A DNA stretch of 47,205 nucleotides. It comes from UMGS1696 sp964558485 (GTDB lineage: Bacteria > Bacillota > Clostridia > Oscillospirales > CAG-272). The stretch lies in NCBI GenBank assembly GCA_964558485.1, contig CAZLED010000008.1:1-47205 (forward strand), read 5' to 3'. Below, one piece after another: positions 22,785 through 30,641 of this stretch (within the stretch, counting starts at the first letter, position 1; the number at the start of each line of letters is the position of its first letter). A program made the position numbers and the translations under genes. The notes beneath the pieces were generated by a model, which searched no databases, had not been told where the DNA came from, and saw only the letters and a program-made list of their open reading frames with translations.

Positions 22785-24875
22785 ATGTCCATCTTTCTGA
22801 CAAAACAAAATCGGTCGGGACAACTGTTTCCTGCGCCGGAGCCGGGTGCCATCGTGCCGGAAAATCCACCGACACTGTGCTGGCTGGCGGAAGGCAAACA
22901 TACCTACACCGTGACGATCTGGGACACAAGCGGCGCCGTGGTGTGGCAGGGTACCACCGACAAGGCTGCAATCGTGCCGGATACCGTACTCACGCCCGGT
23001 ACCTACAGCTGGGACGTGACAGCAGAGGACGAGCACCGTGGCGTCTGGTCCTTCACCGTGCCGGAGGATGCCGTGGTGTTCGTGCGGCCTACCGTGGAGG
23101 AGATCATCGCCGGGATCCCACAAGGCCACCCACGACACCTGTTCACCAAAGCGGAGATCCCCGACATATTGGCGACCCATGAGAAAGAGCTGCGTGTGCT
23201 TGCCCGGAATATCGAGCTTGCCTACCGGGATGGTCTGCCCCAGCCACCCAAGTATCATTGGGACGAGAATGCCGTGCCCTATCGGGAATATTTCGGCCGG
23301 TATCGGGACTACTGCGACCGGGATATGGTGGCGCTGGCTTTGGGCTACAGTCTGTTGGGTGACGAAAAAGCCGGAGAAGCCGGACGGAAACTGCTGCTGA
23401 CCATTTGCGACTGGAACCCAGAAGGACCCTGCAGCTTATGTGGTCCCTTTCTGGGAGACGAAATCGGCCTGTCCAATGCCCGGTGCCTGCCTGCCGTGTA
23501 CGATATGCTCTATCCGCTGCTGTCCGAGAAGGAGCGCAAATTTGTTGCCGGTGTGGTCATGGCCTATGGCTACCAGTGCGAACGACTGCTGACCCATCTG
23601 GACTACATCGCCAACCCCGGTTCCTCTCACGCCGGACGACAGCCTGCCTACCTGGGCGAAGCGGCGCTGGTGCTATACGACTCCGGTGTGCTGCCCGAAG
23701 AGGTATGCCGCCGTTGGCTGACCTATGCGACCGAGGTGTACGGTGGGATCTTCCCCTATTATGGTACACCGGATGGTGGTTGGGCTGAGGGTGTGTTCTA
23801 CGGAGCCAGCTACACAAAATGGTATCTGCCCTTCTTCTCTGCGGTGGAACGATATACCGGACGCAGCTACCTGTCCCGTCCCTTTTACCGAAATCTATCC
23901 AAGTTTTTTGTGCATTTCGCTGATCCGCTCCGGGAGAATCATCCGTTCTGCGACGGCTATTGGTGTCATCCCACCGATGCGGAGTGGCCCGGCTTCTTTG
24001 CCCAGGATCCGCTGGGGATCTACGCACGCCGATTTGGTTCGACACTTGCCAAAAAACGACAGGCCGAGACCCCGGAGCCAGAGGTATTTCTGCTGCATTT
24101 GCTGGATCGATTTTTGCCGGTGACAAAGGAGGAAGCACCTGCCGAACCGGAGAAAGACTTGGCTGTGTTCCCGGAAGCCGGATTTGCCGCCATGCACACG
24201 GCGCTAACGCAAAACGACCGGGACTTTGCCTGCCTGATCCACGCCACCAAATTTGCGTCCGGCAGCCATCGCCACGCCGACCAGGGCAGCTTCGCACTGT
24301 TCTATGGCAAGACGGCACTGATCACCCCATCCGGCTACTTCGGCAGAGAATACGGCACGGCACACCATATGCAATGGACCAACGCTACCAAAGCCCACAA
24401 CTGCGTCCTCATCGATGGTGTGGGGCAGGGTGTCCGAGACTACACCGCCGCCGGACATATCACAGGTTGGGGACAAAAGGAAAACGTGCAATGGGTGGAG
24501 ACCGACCTTAGCGAAGCCTATCCCATGCTAAAGCGTTACACTCGCACCTTCCGGCTGTTCTCCCGGACGCTGCTCGTAGAAGACCGGATCGATGCGGAAG
24601 AACCGGTGACCGTAGACTATTTGCTGCACACCTTGTCAAGGCCCACGACGGATGGGGTCACAGCTATGGTGGTGCGAGACAGCATTCGTCTGCGGATCAC
24701 GCCACTTCTGGGTGATCTGACCGACTGCACCGTTGCCGATGAATACGACACGCCCCTGAACGAAGGGGTACCGGCTGGCTATCAGGTGGAAATGCCGCCA
24801 CAATTCCACCTGCGCTGGCACACGGAAAAAAAGAAGCACCACTGCCTGGTGATGCGATACGACCTGTTGTCATAA
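22785..24875 (+). CDS. Heparinase II/III-family polysaccharide lyase-like protein
   Basis: A 696-aa protein without a signal peptide. Residues 10-105 form an Ig/fibronectin-like region (PENPPTLCWLAEGKHTYTVTIWD). The alpha/alpha-toroid domain follows (about 115-450: HPRHLFTKAEIPDILATHEKE, DYIANPGSSHAGRQPAYLGEAAL, GTPDGGWAEGVFY), then the heparinase II/III beta-sandwich (about 460-690: FASGSHRHADQGSFALFYGK, NCVLIDGVGQG). The N...H, Y and HADQGSF motifs are those of PL12/15/17/21-type enzymes acting on uronate-containing glycans. Substrate unknown. Lack of a secretion signal suggests action on imported oligosaccharides. Confidence 0.85.
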   Translation: MSIFLTKQNRSGQLFPAPEPGAIVPENPPTLCWLAEGKHTYTVTIWDTSGAVVWQGTTDKAAIVPDTVLTPGTYSWDVTAEDEHRGVWSFTVPEDAVVFVRPTVEEIIAGIPQGHPRHLFTKAEIPDILATHEKELRVLARNIELAYRDGLPQPPKYHWDENAVPYREYFGRYRDYCDRDMVALALGYSLLGDEKAGEAGRKLLLTICDWNPEGPCSLCGPFLGDEIGLSNARCLPAVYDMLYPLLSEKERKFVAGVVMAYGYQCERLLTHLDYIANPGSSHAGRQPAYLGEAALVLYDSGVLPEEVCRRWLTYATEVYGGIFPYYGTPDGGWAEGVFYGASYTKWYLPFFSAVERYTGRSYLSRPFYRNLSKFFVHFADPLRENHPFCDGYWCHPTDAEWPGFFAQDPLGIYARRFGSTLAKKRQAETPEPEVFLLHLLDRFLPVTKEEAPAEPEKDLAVFPEAGFAAMHTALTQNDRDFACLIHATKFASGSHRHADQGSFALFYGKTALITPSGYFGREYGTAHHMQWTNATKAHNCVLIDGVGQGVRDYTAAGHITGWGQKENVQWVETDLSEAYPMLKRYTRTFRLFSRTLLVEDRIDAEEPVTVDYLLHTLSRPTTDGVTAMVVRDSIRLRITPLLGDLTDCTVADEYDTPLNEGVPAGYQVEMPPQFHLRWHTEKKKHHCLVMRYDLLS

Positions 24876-24890
24876 TATTGCAACAAGCAG

Positions 24891-24932
24891 AAAAGCCACT
24901 GGAAACGCCGAAAAACGTACCGTGGCTTTTTC
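24891..24932 (+). terminator. Terminator of the lyase operon
   Basis: AAAAGCCAC (24891-24899) pairs with GTGGCTTTT (24922-24930), ending in a T run. Confidence 0.8.
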
Positions 24933-24948
24933 TATGTATGTATGGGGA

Positions 24949-25800
24949 TCATCCTTGTCGTGTGGTGATGGTGCAGCGCTGTTCCATGATGCTGTCTTCG
25001 TGGATCACCTCGCCAATGGTGTCGGCGGTGATGTGGCCGGAACGAGGGTTCTTCACAGAGAGAATGTTCCCCTGGACGGTGGCTTCCACGTCGGAATATT
25101 CGAAGGACAGATCGGTGCCATCCATGGTGCAGTCAATGAGGGTCAGGTTCTTGCAGTAGCACAGAGGCTGGGTACCACTGATGTGGCAGCGCACCAGGGT
25201 CAGCCCATCGGAGTACCAGCCTAAATATTCCCCAGCCACCACAGAATCCTCGACCCGGACATTTTTGGCGTGCCAGAACGCATCCTTGGTCTGCAGATCG
25301 CAGTGGGTCAGCGTGGCGTTTTCCACATACTGGAAGGAATATTTGCCGTGCATCTTCAGCCCATGGATGTCCAGATCCCGGCTTTCCCAGAAGAGGTATT
25401 CCGAGGTGATCTCCGTGTCCGCCACTGCAACGCCCCGGCACTTCCATCCAAATTCCGGCGAGACGATGGTGCAATGGTCCAGGGTCGTGTGGTCGCATTC
25501 CCGGAGACACTTGACGCCGTTCACGGTGCAGTGGGTCAGCGTGCCGTTTTGGGCATACCACAGAGGTGCACGGCAGGTCTCCGTCATGGTGGAATGGGAC
25601 AGGGTGAACTGTTGTGCGTGCCACAGTGGATACCGCAGCTCGAACCGACAGTTGGATACCTGCACGTCTCTGGCTTCCTTCAGTGCCGATTCACCGTCTG
25701 CCGGTCCGGCAAAGACGCAGTCCTGCACGTCCCCATGGGTCAGGTTGTAGAGTGCCCGTTCCGCATCGTAGGTCGTATGGGAAATGATGATTCGCTCCAT
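24949..25800 (-). CDS. DUF3737 beta-helix protein
   Basis: A 283-aa cytoplasmic protein built of short imperfect repeats such as CDHTTLDHCTIVSP, GLTLVRCHISG and NLTLIDCTMDG, typical of a right-handed parallel beta-helix and of the DUF3737 family in Firmicutes, whose role is unknown. An ATG start at 25800 is used; an in-frame TTG two codons upstream (25806) lies closer to AAAGGA and is possible. It is 40 nt downstream of the hydrolase gene and probably co-transcribed. Confidence 0.82.
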   Translation of the reverse strand: MERIIISHTTYDAERALYNLTHGDVQDCVFAGPADGESALKEARDVQVSNCRFELRYPLWHAQQFTLSHSTMTETCRAPLWYAQNGTLTHCTVNGVKCLRECDHTTLDHCTIVSPEFGWKCRGVAVADTEITSEYLFWESRDLDIHGLKMHGKYSFQYVENATLTHCDLQTKDAFWHAKNVRVEDSVVAGEYLGWYSDGLTLVRCHISGTQPLCYCKNLTLIDCTMDGTDLSFEYSDVEATVQGNILSVKNPRSGHITADTIGEVIHEDSIMEQRCTITTRQG

Positions 25801-25840
25801 AATCAATATGATCCTTTCTCCAAATATTATAAGTATTGTT

Positions 25841-27247
25841 TTACAGGCTTTCTATGGCATCGGTGACAAACCCGTCTGCTTCCAGCACCTTTGTGCCCAT
25901 GCTGTAGCAGCGCAGTCCCAACGTATGAGCCGCCGGTACCAGTGACTTATCCCGTACCCAGACTCGGTCGCAACCCATCTCTTTGGCCCCAGCAAGGTCG
26001 GCTTCGGTTTCGCAGACCAGACACCGGGGAATGTTTGGCAATTTTGCCAGCAGCTCTGTCGCCAAAACATCGTTAGACGAGGGCAAAACGATGTAGCCAT
26101 ATCCCAGGCAGTCGTACCGATGCAAAAGCTGGTGCAACGTTGCAGCAAAGGCAGCATCGGCTGTGTCCGGTATGGTGAGGGCAAAAATGGTGTGACAGGA
26201 GAACTTTTGCAGCACCTGTGCCAGCGGAATCTTCCCGTCGGCGTAGATCGTGTCACCGTCCATGGTCAATGTCAGGGATAGCTCCGACACACCCAGACCC
26301 ACCGCTGCACCGTAGGCAGCCATGGGTGGCAGCTCACGGTAGGCATTTTTTGCGCACACACGGGGATATGGCAGGAACCGGTCGTCCGGTACGATGGCAG
26401 AACCACCGGGGCGATACTGCCAGCCATGTCGTCCCCATTCGATGTATTCGTAGTGGGCAGTGGGCTTGCCACCAAATCCAGCTGGTTTATAATATTTCTT
26501 ATGTGGATCCAATTCGGCAGTCCCCAGACCCACGTTGCCCTTCATGTTGCAAAGCACCTCTCCCGTGGGTGCAACGATCATGCTGGCACCACAGATGTTG
26601 CAGCTGATGCTGCGGCTGTCGTCCATGGCCACCGAGGCACGCACCAGATACGCATTGGTGTTGTAGGACAGGAACCGGCCGATGATCTCCAGGGCTTCAT
26701 GGGTGTCGGTACGCTGGAGAGAGCAGCCGATGATGATGTCCACGTTCTCCCGTGCGATGGCGGCAAAGGCTTCATAAAAGTAGAAATCGTAGCAGGTGAG
26801 AAAGCCGTAGCGGATGCCGTCAATGGTCAGCACATAGGGAGCCGATGGCTCGAAGGTGTAGGCAGAATCCAATGCCAGCGTGTGCTGCTCTGACGGCGGC
26901 AGGTGCTTTTTATAATATTTTCCCACGATCGCACCGGTCTTATCGAAGGCAAAGGTGGTGTTGCGGATCCCGGTGGGCGTTGTGTTATAGGCATTGACGA
27001 ACACCACCGCACCGCAGCGCACCGCCGTTTCTGCCGCTTTTGCCATGAGGATGGGCTGATACTTGGCAGAGTACGATAGGTTTTCTTCTCGGGTACCTAC
27101 GGCACAGGGCACATCGCTGTACTCCGGCAGAACGATCAGATCCATGGAAGGATCGCAGGCGTCCAGCAGGTCGAGCTTTTTTTGAAAATACGCATCCGAC
27201 TTTTCCGGATCCATGGAATACGGCGGCTGTAATACACAGGCTTTCAT
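25841..27247 (-). CDS. Carbon-nitrogen hydrolase with extra C-terminal domain
   Basis: A 468-aa protein. Residues 1-280 are a nitrilase/amidase fold with the complete triad E42 (VLPEYSD), K113 (YYKKHLPPSE) and C152 (LTCYDFY). Residues about 330-468 are an added domain (IPLAQVLQKF, GYGYIVLPSSNDV, EMGCDRVWVRD, AHTLGLRCYS) reminiscent of part of a glycerophosphodiester phosphodiesterase TIM barrel, but I do not see its metal-binding residues. Usual family length is near 280-300 aa. The start follows AAGGAG 9 nt upstream. The substrate amide or nitrile is unknown. Confidence 0.82.
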   Translation of the reverse strand: MKACVLQPPYSMDPEKSDAYFQKKLDLLDACDPSMDLIVLPEYSDVPCAVGTREENLSYSAKYQPILMAKAAETAVRCGAVVFVNAYNTTPTGIRNTTFAFDKTGAIVGKYYKKHLPPSEQHTLALDSAYTFEPSAPYVLTIDGIRYGFLTCYDFYFYEAFAAIARENVDIIIGCSLQRTDTHEALEIIGRFLSYNTNAYLVRASVAMDDSRSISCNICGASMIVAPTGEVLCNMKGNVGLGTAELDPHKKYYKPAGFGGKPTAHYEYIEWGRHGWQYRPGGSAIVPDDRFLPYPRVCAKNAYRELPPMAAYGAAVGLGVSELSLTLTMDGDTIYADGKIPLAQVLQKFSCHTIFALTIPDTADAAFAATLHQLLHRYDCLGYGYIVLPSSNDVLATELLAKLPNIPRCLVCETEADLAGAKEMGCDRVWVRDKSLVPAAHTLGLRCYSMGTKVLEADGFVTDAIESL

Positions 27248-27283
27248 GGGGAAGCTCCTTCTTTGGGGTATAGATGTACCATA

Positions 27284-27312
27284 AGTATACCGCATTTTTG
27301 GGCGTATGTCAA
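27284..27312 (-). promoter_or_regulatory. Promoter of the hydrolase-DUF3737 operon
   Basis: Minus strand -35 TTGACA (27312-27307), 17-bp spacer, -10 TATACT (27289-27284). Confidence 0.9.
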
Positions 27313-27378
27313 GTGGGGGTGTGGCTGTCAAAGGGGATTTTGCATGAGATTTTGGAGGAAAGAAATATCGTTTGGGTA

Positions 27379-27407
27379 TTGACAATCCGGCAGAGTTGTT
27401 GTATAAT
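27379..27407 (+). promoter_or_regulatory. Promoter of antitoxin RNA 2
   Basis: Consensus -35 TTGACA (27379-27384), 17-bp spacer, -10 TATAAT (27402-27407). Confidence 0.9.
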
Positions 27408-27413
27408 AAAAGA

Positions 27414-27540
27414 AGGAAACCGGAGTACATATCTTACGGTTGCCGATTCATGATATGGATACAATGTTCAGAGAAAGACGGCAATCTTAACTCTGACAGT
27501 GAGCCCGACCTGTGTAGCGACAGACGGCTCGCTTTTTCTT
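27414..27540 (+). ncRNA. Antisense RNA, putative antitoxin of locus 2
   Basis: About 125 nt, from a consensus promoter to a terminator GTGAGCC (27499-27505)/GGCTCGC (27526-27532) plus TTTTTCTTT. It contains TCTTACGGTTGCCGA and GGATACAATG, also present in the antitoxin RNA of locus 3, and a long-range TTGCCG/CGGCAA stem. Its 3' half is complementary to the end of the convergent peptide gene. Confidence 0.7.
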
Positions 27541-27666
27541 TGTTCCATGAAATGCACTATGTACTGTTAAAAACAGCCCAATGATGCTGCACCAATCTGC
27601 AAGATCAAAAGAAGTGATCTGCATGAACAGTGCTTCCAGTATCGCAAAGAAAAAGGATACATTCAT
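27487..27666 (-). CDS. Small hydrophobic peptide, type I toxin-like (2), with lost stop codon
   Basis: A 59-aa predicted membrane peptide. Its first 45 residues (MNVSFFFAILEALFMQ... ending GTKKK) align without gaps to the 45-aa peptide of locus 3, with 22 identities by hand. At codon 46, where locus 3 has TGA, this copy has CGA (27531-27529), so the frame runs 14 residues further (RAVCRYTGRAHCQS) through the antitoxin terminator. GGAGGG ribosome site 10 nt upstream. The lysine codons are the antisense of the antitoxin's T run. Toxin role is inferred; the extension may weaken or inactivate it. Confidence 0.7.
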   Translation of the reverse strand: MNVSFFFAILEALFMQITSFDLADWCSIIGLFLTVHSAFHGTKKKRAVCRYTGRAHCQS

Positions 27667-27676
27667 GTATGTATCA

Positions 27677-27745
27677 CCCTCCTTTCGTTTGAAACTCAGG
27701 AGAGCAGTATTATACACAAACATAGTTGACATATTCTGCTCTCCC
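27677..27745 (-). promoter_or_regulatory. Leader switch controlling toxin-like peptide 2
   Basis: On the minus strand GGGAGAGCAG (27745-27736) pairs with CTGCTCTCC (27707-27699), but the end of the latter, CTCTCC, can instead pair with the ribosome site GGAGGG (27682-27677). The two pairings exclude each other. Locus 3 has the same arrangement with different bases. Confidence 0.6.
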
Positions 27746-27831
27746 TGTGAAGGGGTCGCATGAACTATCGACAACCGTCCCATAGATATAGTATTTCGAT
27801 TTCCAACAGGAACACAGTGTTCCCATCGCAT

Positions 27832-27860
27832 ATTGTAGCACATAGGGTACATTTTGTCAA
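27832..27860 (-). promoter_or_regulatory. Promoter of toxin-like peptide 2
   Basis: Minus strand -35 TTGACA (27860-27855), 17-bp spacer, -10 TACAAT (27837-27832); leader of about 160 nt. Confidence 0.88.
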
Positions 27861-27902
27861 GGGCACGCAGAAAAACAATTTTTCTTGTTCATACATTTTT
27901 TC

Positions 27903-27931
27903 TTGCATTCTTCCGCCATTTGTGGTATACT
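27903..27931 (+). promoter_or_regulatory. Promoter of mntP
   Basis: -35 TTGCAT (27903-27908), 17-bp spacer, -10 TATACT (27926-27931). Confidence 0.8.
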
Positions 27932-27989
27932 AAAAAAACCTATTTTACCGGTGGGATCTTCCTGTCGTATGTTTGGAGAGAATATTGTT

Positions 27990-28583
27990 ATGCAGCTTTG
28001 GGAACTATTTGTGATCGCCGTGGGACTGTCCATGGATGCCTTTGCCGTGGCGATCTGTAAGGGTCTGTCGGTGGAGAAAATAAAGCCCCACCATACCTTG
28101 ATCGTGGGCGCCTGGTTCGGTGGCTTTCAGGCGCTGATGCCCTTTCTCGGCTATCTGTTGGGGACAGGCTTTGCACAAAAGATCCAGTCCATTGACCATT
28201 GGGTGGCATTCGTGCTGCTATGTCTCATCGGCGGCAACATGATCAAGGAAGCGTTGACCGACAAGGAAGAGGAAGGATCCGAAAAAGAAGCAAGCGGATC
28301 CGGCTCCAATACCTACGGTTTCGGGGTCAAGAGTATGTTCCCCATGGCCGTGGCGACCAGCATCGATGCACTGGCCGTGGGCGTGTCCTTTGCCTTTTTG
28401 CAGGTGCAGATCGTACCGGCTGTGACCTTTATCGGCGTGATCACCTTTGTGCTGTCGGCGGTAGGCGTGGTCATCGGCAATGTGTTCGGTGCCAAATACA
28501 AATCCAAGGCAGAGCTGGTGGGTGGTATCGTGCTGATCGGTATGGGTATCAAAATATTGATCGAGCACCTGTTTTTTAGCTGA
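27990..28583 (+). CDS. mntP: Manganese efflux pump MntP
   Basis: A 197-aa membrane protein with six hydrophobic segments exporting manganese. Two DUF204 repeats are seen: LFVIAVGLSMDAFAVAICKGL at the start and MFPMAVATSIDALAVGVSFAF past the middle, with the conserved Asp of S-M-D-A and S-I-D-A. A charged loop (KEEEGSEKEASGSGS) separates the halves. Start at the ATG 10 nt after GGAGAG; family length is about 185-190 aa. No yybP-ykoY manganese riboswitch is visible. The DUF3842 gene follows after 9 nt. Confidence 0.9.
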   Translation: MQLWELFVIAVGLSMDAFAVAICKGLSVEKIKPHHTLIVGAWFGGFQALMPFLGYLLGTGFAQKIQSIDHWVAFVLLCLIGGNMIKEALTDKEEEGSEKEASGSGSNTYGFGVKSMFPMAVATSIDALAVGVSFAFLQVQIVPAVTFIGVITFVLSAVGVVIGNVFGAKYKSKAELVGGIVLIGMGIKILIEHLFFS

Positions 28584-28592
28584 GGAGGTACT

Positions 28593-28997
28593 ATGCGGAT
28601 ACTGATCATCGATGGACAAGGCGGCAAGCTGGGACGGCTGCTGGTGGAAAAGTGTATGGCAGCCAAGGAACCGAAGGATCGTGTCATAGCCGTGGGAACC
28701 AATGCCATTGCCACGGCCTGTATGCTGAAAGCCGACCCGGACGAAGCGGCCACCGGGGAGAACGCCATTGCCGTATGTGCCCGACGAGCGGACGTGATCT
28801 GTGGCCCTGTGGGGATCGTCATCGCCGATGCTATGAACGGAGAGATCACAGCAAATGCGGCTACGGCTGTGGGACAAGCGGATGCCCGGCGCATTTTGAT
28901 CCCGGTGAACAAATGCGACACCACCGTGGTAGGCGTGACCAAAACCATGGGAGAGCTGGTGGACGAAGCGGCCAAAGCGATACTGAAAAGAGAATAA
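28593..28997 (+). CDS. DUF3842 family protein
   Basis: A 134-aa cytoplasmic protein starting MRILIIDGQGGKLGRLLVEK, with a glycine-rich nucleotide-binding-like loop (DGQGGKLG) and VIAVGTNAIAT, VICGPVGIVIADAMNGEIT, typical of DUF3842 in Clostridia. Function unknown. GAGGAGG site; co-transcribed with mntP. Confidence 0.85.
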   Translation: MRILIIDGQGGKLGRLLVEKCMAAKEPKDRVIAVGTNAIATACMLKADPDEAATGENAIAVCARRADVICGPVGIVIADAMNGEITANAATAVGQADARRILIPVNKCDTTVVGVTKTMGELVDEAAKAILKRE

Positions 28998-29000
28998 ACA

Positions 29001-29055
29001 AAAACAGCGGAAACTGTAGTGCAAAGCTATGCATGGCAGAACCGCTGTTTTTTGT
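29001..29055. terminator. Bidirectional terminator between DUF3842 and GH43 genes
   Basis: AAAACAGCGG (29001-29010) pairs with CCGCTGTTTT (29042-29051), with A and T runs on the two sides. Confidence 0.85.
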
Positions 29056-29064
29056 GTTATAAAG

Positions 29065-29934
29065 TTATCGTACCCAAACCAAGGTGCCGTTTTCTTCCTG
29101 GATCGGCAGGAACACCGGGGTCTCCTTGCGTCCGTCTGCGGGATTGTTGGGAGAATGCATGGACAGGTACAGCTGCCCATCGGTGTCCGTGAAGAGCATC
29201 CCGTGGCCGCCATCGTATTCGCCGGTCATATTTTTGGAGTAGAGCAGTGCTTCATCCTGTGTCCATTTCCCATCCACCGACCCATACGTGGGTCCGCCGT
29301 CTGCGCTCCGTGCGATGCCCACACAATACCCGGCGTCGTCCCAGTTGGACCAGATCATCAATAGCTGCCCATCCTTCGTGGGATACAGGAAGCAGCCGTC
29401 GGTCACCTTGCCACGAGCCCACACCGGATCGTCTGCCCGGAACAGCTCCACCGGCTCGGAGACAAAATGGGTCAGATCGGTCGAAAGCTTTGCCGCCGCC
29501 ATTCTGCCGCAGCCATCGTCTGTGGAAGTCCATTCGTGAACGAACACCATCCAGGGCTGTCCGGCTTTGTCTACGTAGAAGGTGCCGTCGATGCAGTCCC
29601 AGTCGGTGGGGGTCACGGCATGACCGGTGATCGCAACAAAGGGTCCCTCCGGCTTGTCGGAAACAAGGATCACGCAGCCACGGTGGCCGGTGACACTGGA
29701 GAGGTAGGTGGTGAACATATAGAACCTGCCGCCGTACCGATGAACCTCCGGTGCCCAGCGACAATCCTGTACGTCCTCTGGATCCACGACTACCTTGCCC
29801 AGGCATTCCCAGTCGCCGGCCAGAGAACCGCTGGTGTTTTTGTAGCAGACCCAGCCGGTGCCATAGGCGTAGTAGATGCCGTTCTCCACGACGATAAAGG
29901 GGTCTCGCAGCTGTTCGATTTTGGAAACGATCAT
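29065..29934 (-). CDS. Glycoside hydrolase family 43
   Basis: A 289-aa five-bladed propeller enzyme without a signal peptide, presumably an intracellular arabinofuranosidase, xylosidase or galactosidase. GH43 residues are visible: QLRDPFIVVENGIYYAYGT (general base Asp in RDP), CRWAPEVHRYGGRFYMFTTY (general acid Glu in APEV) and CIDGTFYVD (pKa-tuning Asp). Start chosen at the ATG 9 nt after CGGAGG; longer frames enter the promoter. Arabinose release would fit the ribulokinase found later in the window. Confidence 0.87.
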   Translation of the reverse strand: MIVSKIEQLRDPFIVVENGIYYAYGTGWVCYKNTSGSLAGDWECLGKVVVDPEDVQDCRWAPEVHRYGGRFYMFTTYLSSVTGHRGCVILVSDKPEGPFVAITGHAVTPTDWDCIDGTFYVDKAGQPWMVFVHEWTSTDDGCGRMAAAKLSTDLTHFVSEPVELFRADDPVWARGKVTDGCFLYPTKDGQLLMIWSNWDDAGYCVGIARSADGGPTYGSVDGKWTQDEALLYSKNMTGEYDGGHGMLFTDTDGQLYLSMHSPNNPADGRKETPVFLPIQEENGTLVWVR

Positions 29935-30034
29935 GGTTGTATCCTCCGCGCTGTTTGGTATGGATTTGCGGTAAGTGTACCTGGTGCAGCCATACACCGA
30001 AGGCAGCATTACGCATCCCATATTGGTTATCGTA

Positions 30035-30063
30035 AGTATAGCATAAACCGGGAAAAAAGTCAA
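30035..30063 (-). promoter_or_regulatory. Promoter of the GH43 gene
   Basis: Minus strand -35 TTGACT (30063-30058), 17-bp spacer, -10 TATACT (30040-30035). Confidence 0.85.
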
Positions 30064-30110
30064 TGGCATACCACTTCCCAAAATTTTTTTCACCAATTTC
30101 GCAAAACCCC

Positions 30111-30139
30111 TTGACAAAACCGTATATACTGTATATACT
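30111..30139 (+). promoter_or_regulatory. Promoter of the GntR-ABC operon
   Basis: -35 TTGACA (30111-30116), 17-bp spacer, -10 TATACT (30134-30139), buried in GTATATAC operators. Confidence 0.85.
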
Positions 30140-30214
30140 GTATATATAATGCGAGAGCATGGAGTATATCCGTATTCGGTATACTGTATATACGCAATGC
30201 GAGAGTGCATATAT
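30122..30214. promoter_or_regulatory. Duplicated GTATATAC operators of the GntR regulator
   Basis: GTATATAC-T-GTATATAC (30122-30138) covers the spacer and -10 box; GTATACTGTATATAC recurs at 30179 in the leader. Each is followed by a related block (ATGCGAGAGCAT at about 30150; ATGCGAGAGTGCAT at about 30197), so the whole operator-hairpin unit seems duplicated. Autorepression by the downstream YtrA-like protein is expected. Confidence 0.6.
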
Positions 30215-30236
30215 CACGTGAAACGAGGGATACCCA

Positions 30237-30620
30237 ATGGAATTATGGATCGACAATCGCAGCGGCGTGCCCATTTACGACCAGATCACGTGCCAGCTGC
30301 GGGAGAAAATATTGTCCGGCGAGCTGACCGAGGACACCATGCTGCCGTCCATCCGCTCCCTGGCAAAGGATCTGCACATCAGCGTCATCACCACCAAGCG
30401 TGCCTACGAGGAGCTGGAACGAGAGGGACTGATCTACACCGTGGCCGGGAAGGGCTGCTATGTGGGCAGTCGCAATCCGGAGATGGTACGGGAAGCAGAC
30501 CTGCGGCAGATGGAGGAGCATTTGTTGGCAGTGCGAAAGCTGGCAGAAACACTGGACATGGACACGGTGGCGGTCATGGCTTTGTACAAGGAATTGGCAG
30601 AGCTTGCGGAAAACGAGTGA
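30237..30620 (+). CDS. GntR family regulator, YtrA subfamily
   Basis: A 127-aa repressor. Winged helix (about 10-78): GVPIYDQITCQLREKILSGE, MLPSIRSLAKDLHISVITTK, RAYEELEREGLIYTVAGKG. The short C-terminal helix pair without a large effector domain marks the YtrA type, which regulates adjacent ABC exporters. First gene of a four-gene operon; start after GAGGG. Confidence 0.9.
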   Translation: MELWIDNRSGVPIYDQITCQLREKILSGELTEDTMLPSIRSLAKDLHISVITTKRAYEELEREGLIYTVAGKGCYVGSRNPEMVREADLRQMEEHLLAVRKLAETLDMDTVAVMALYKELAELAENE

Positions 30621-30641
30621 AGGGAAGGAGCACATACATCT

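Noticed and set aside
27860..27989. yybP-ykoY manganese riboswitch expected before mntP
   Set aside because: The short leader shows no conserved aptamer; only a promoter and ribosome site are seen.
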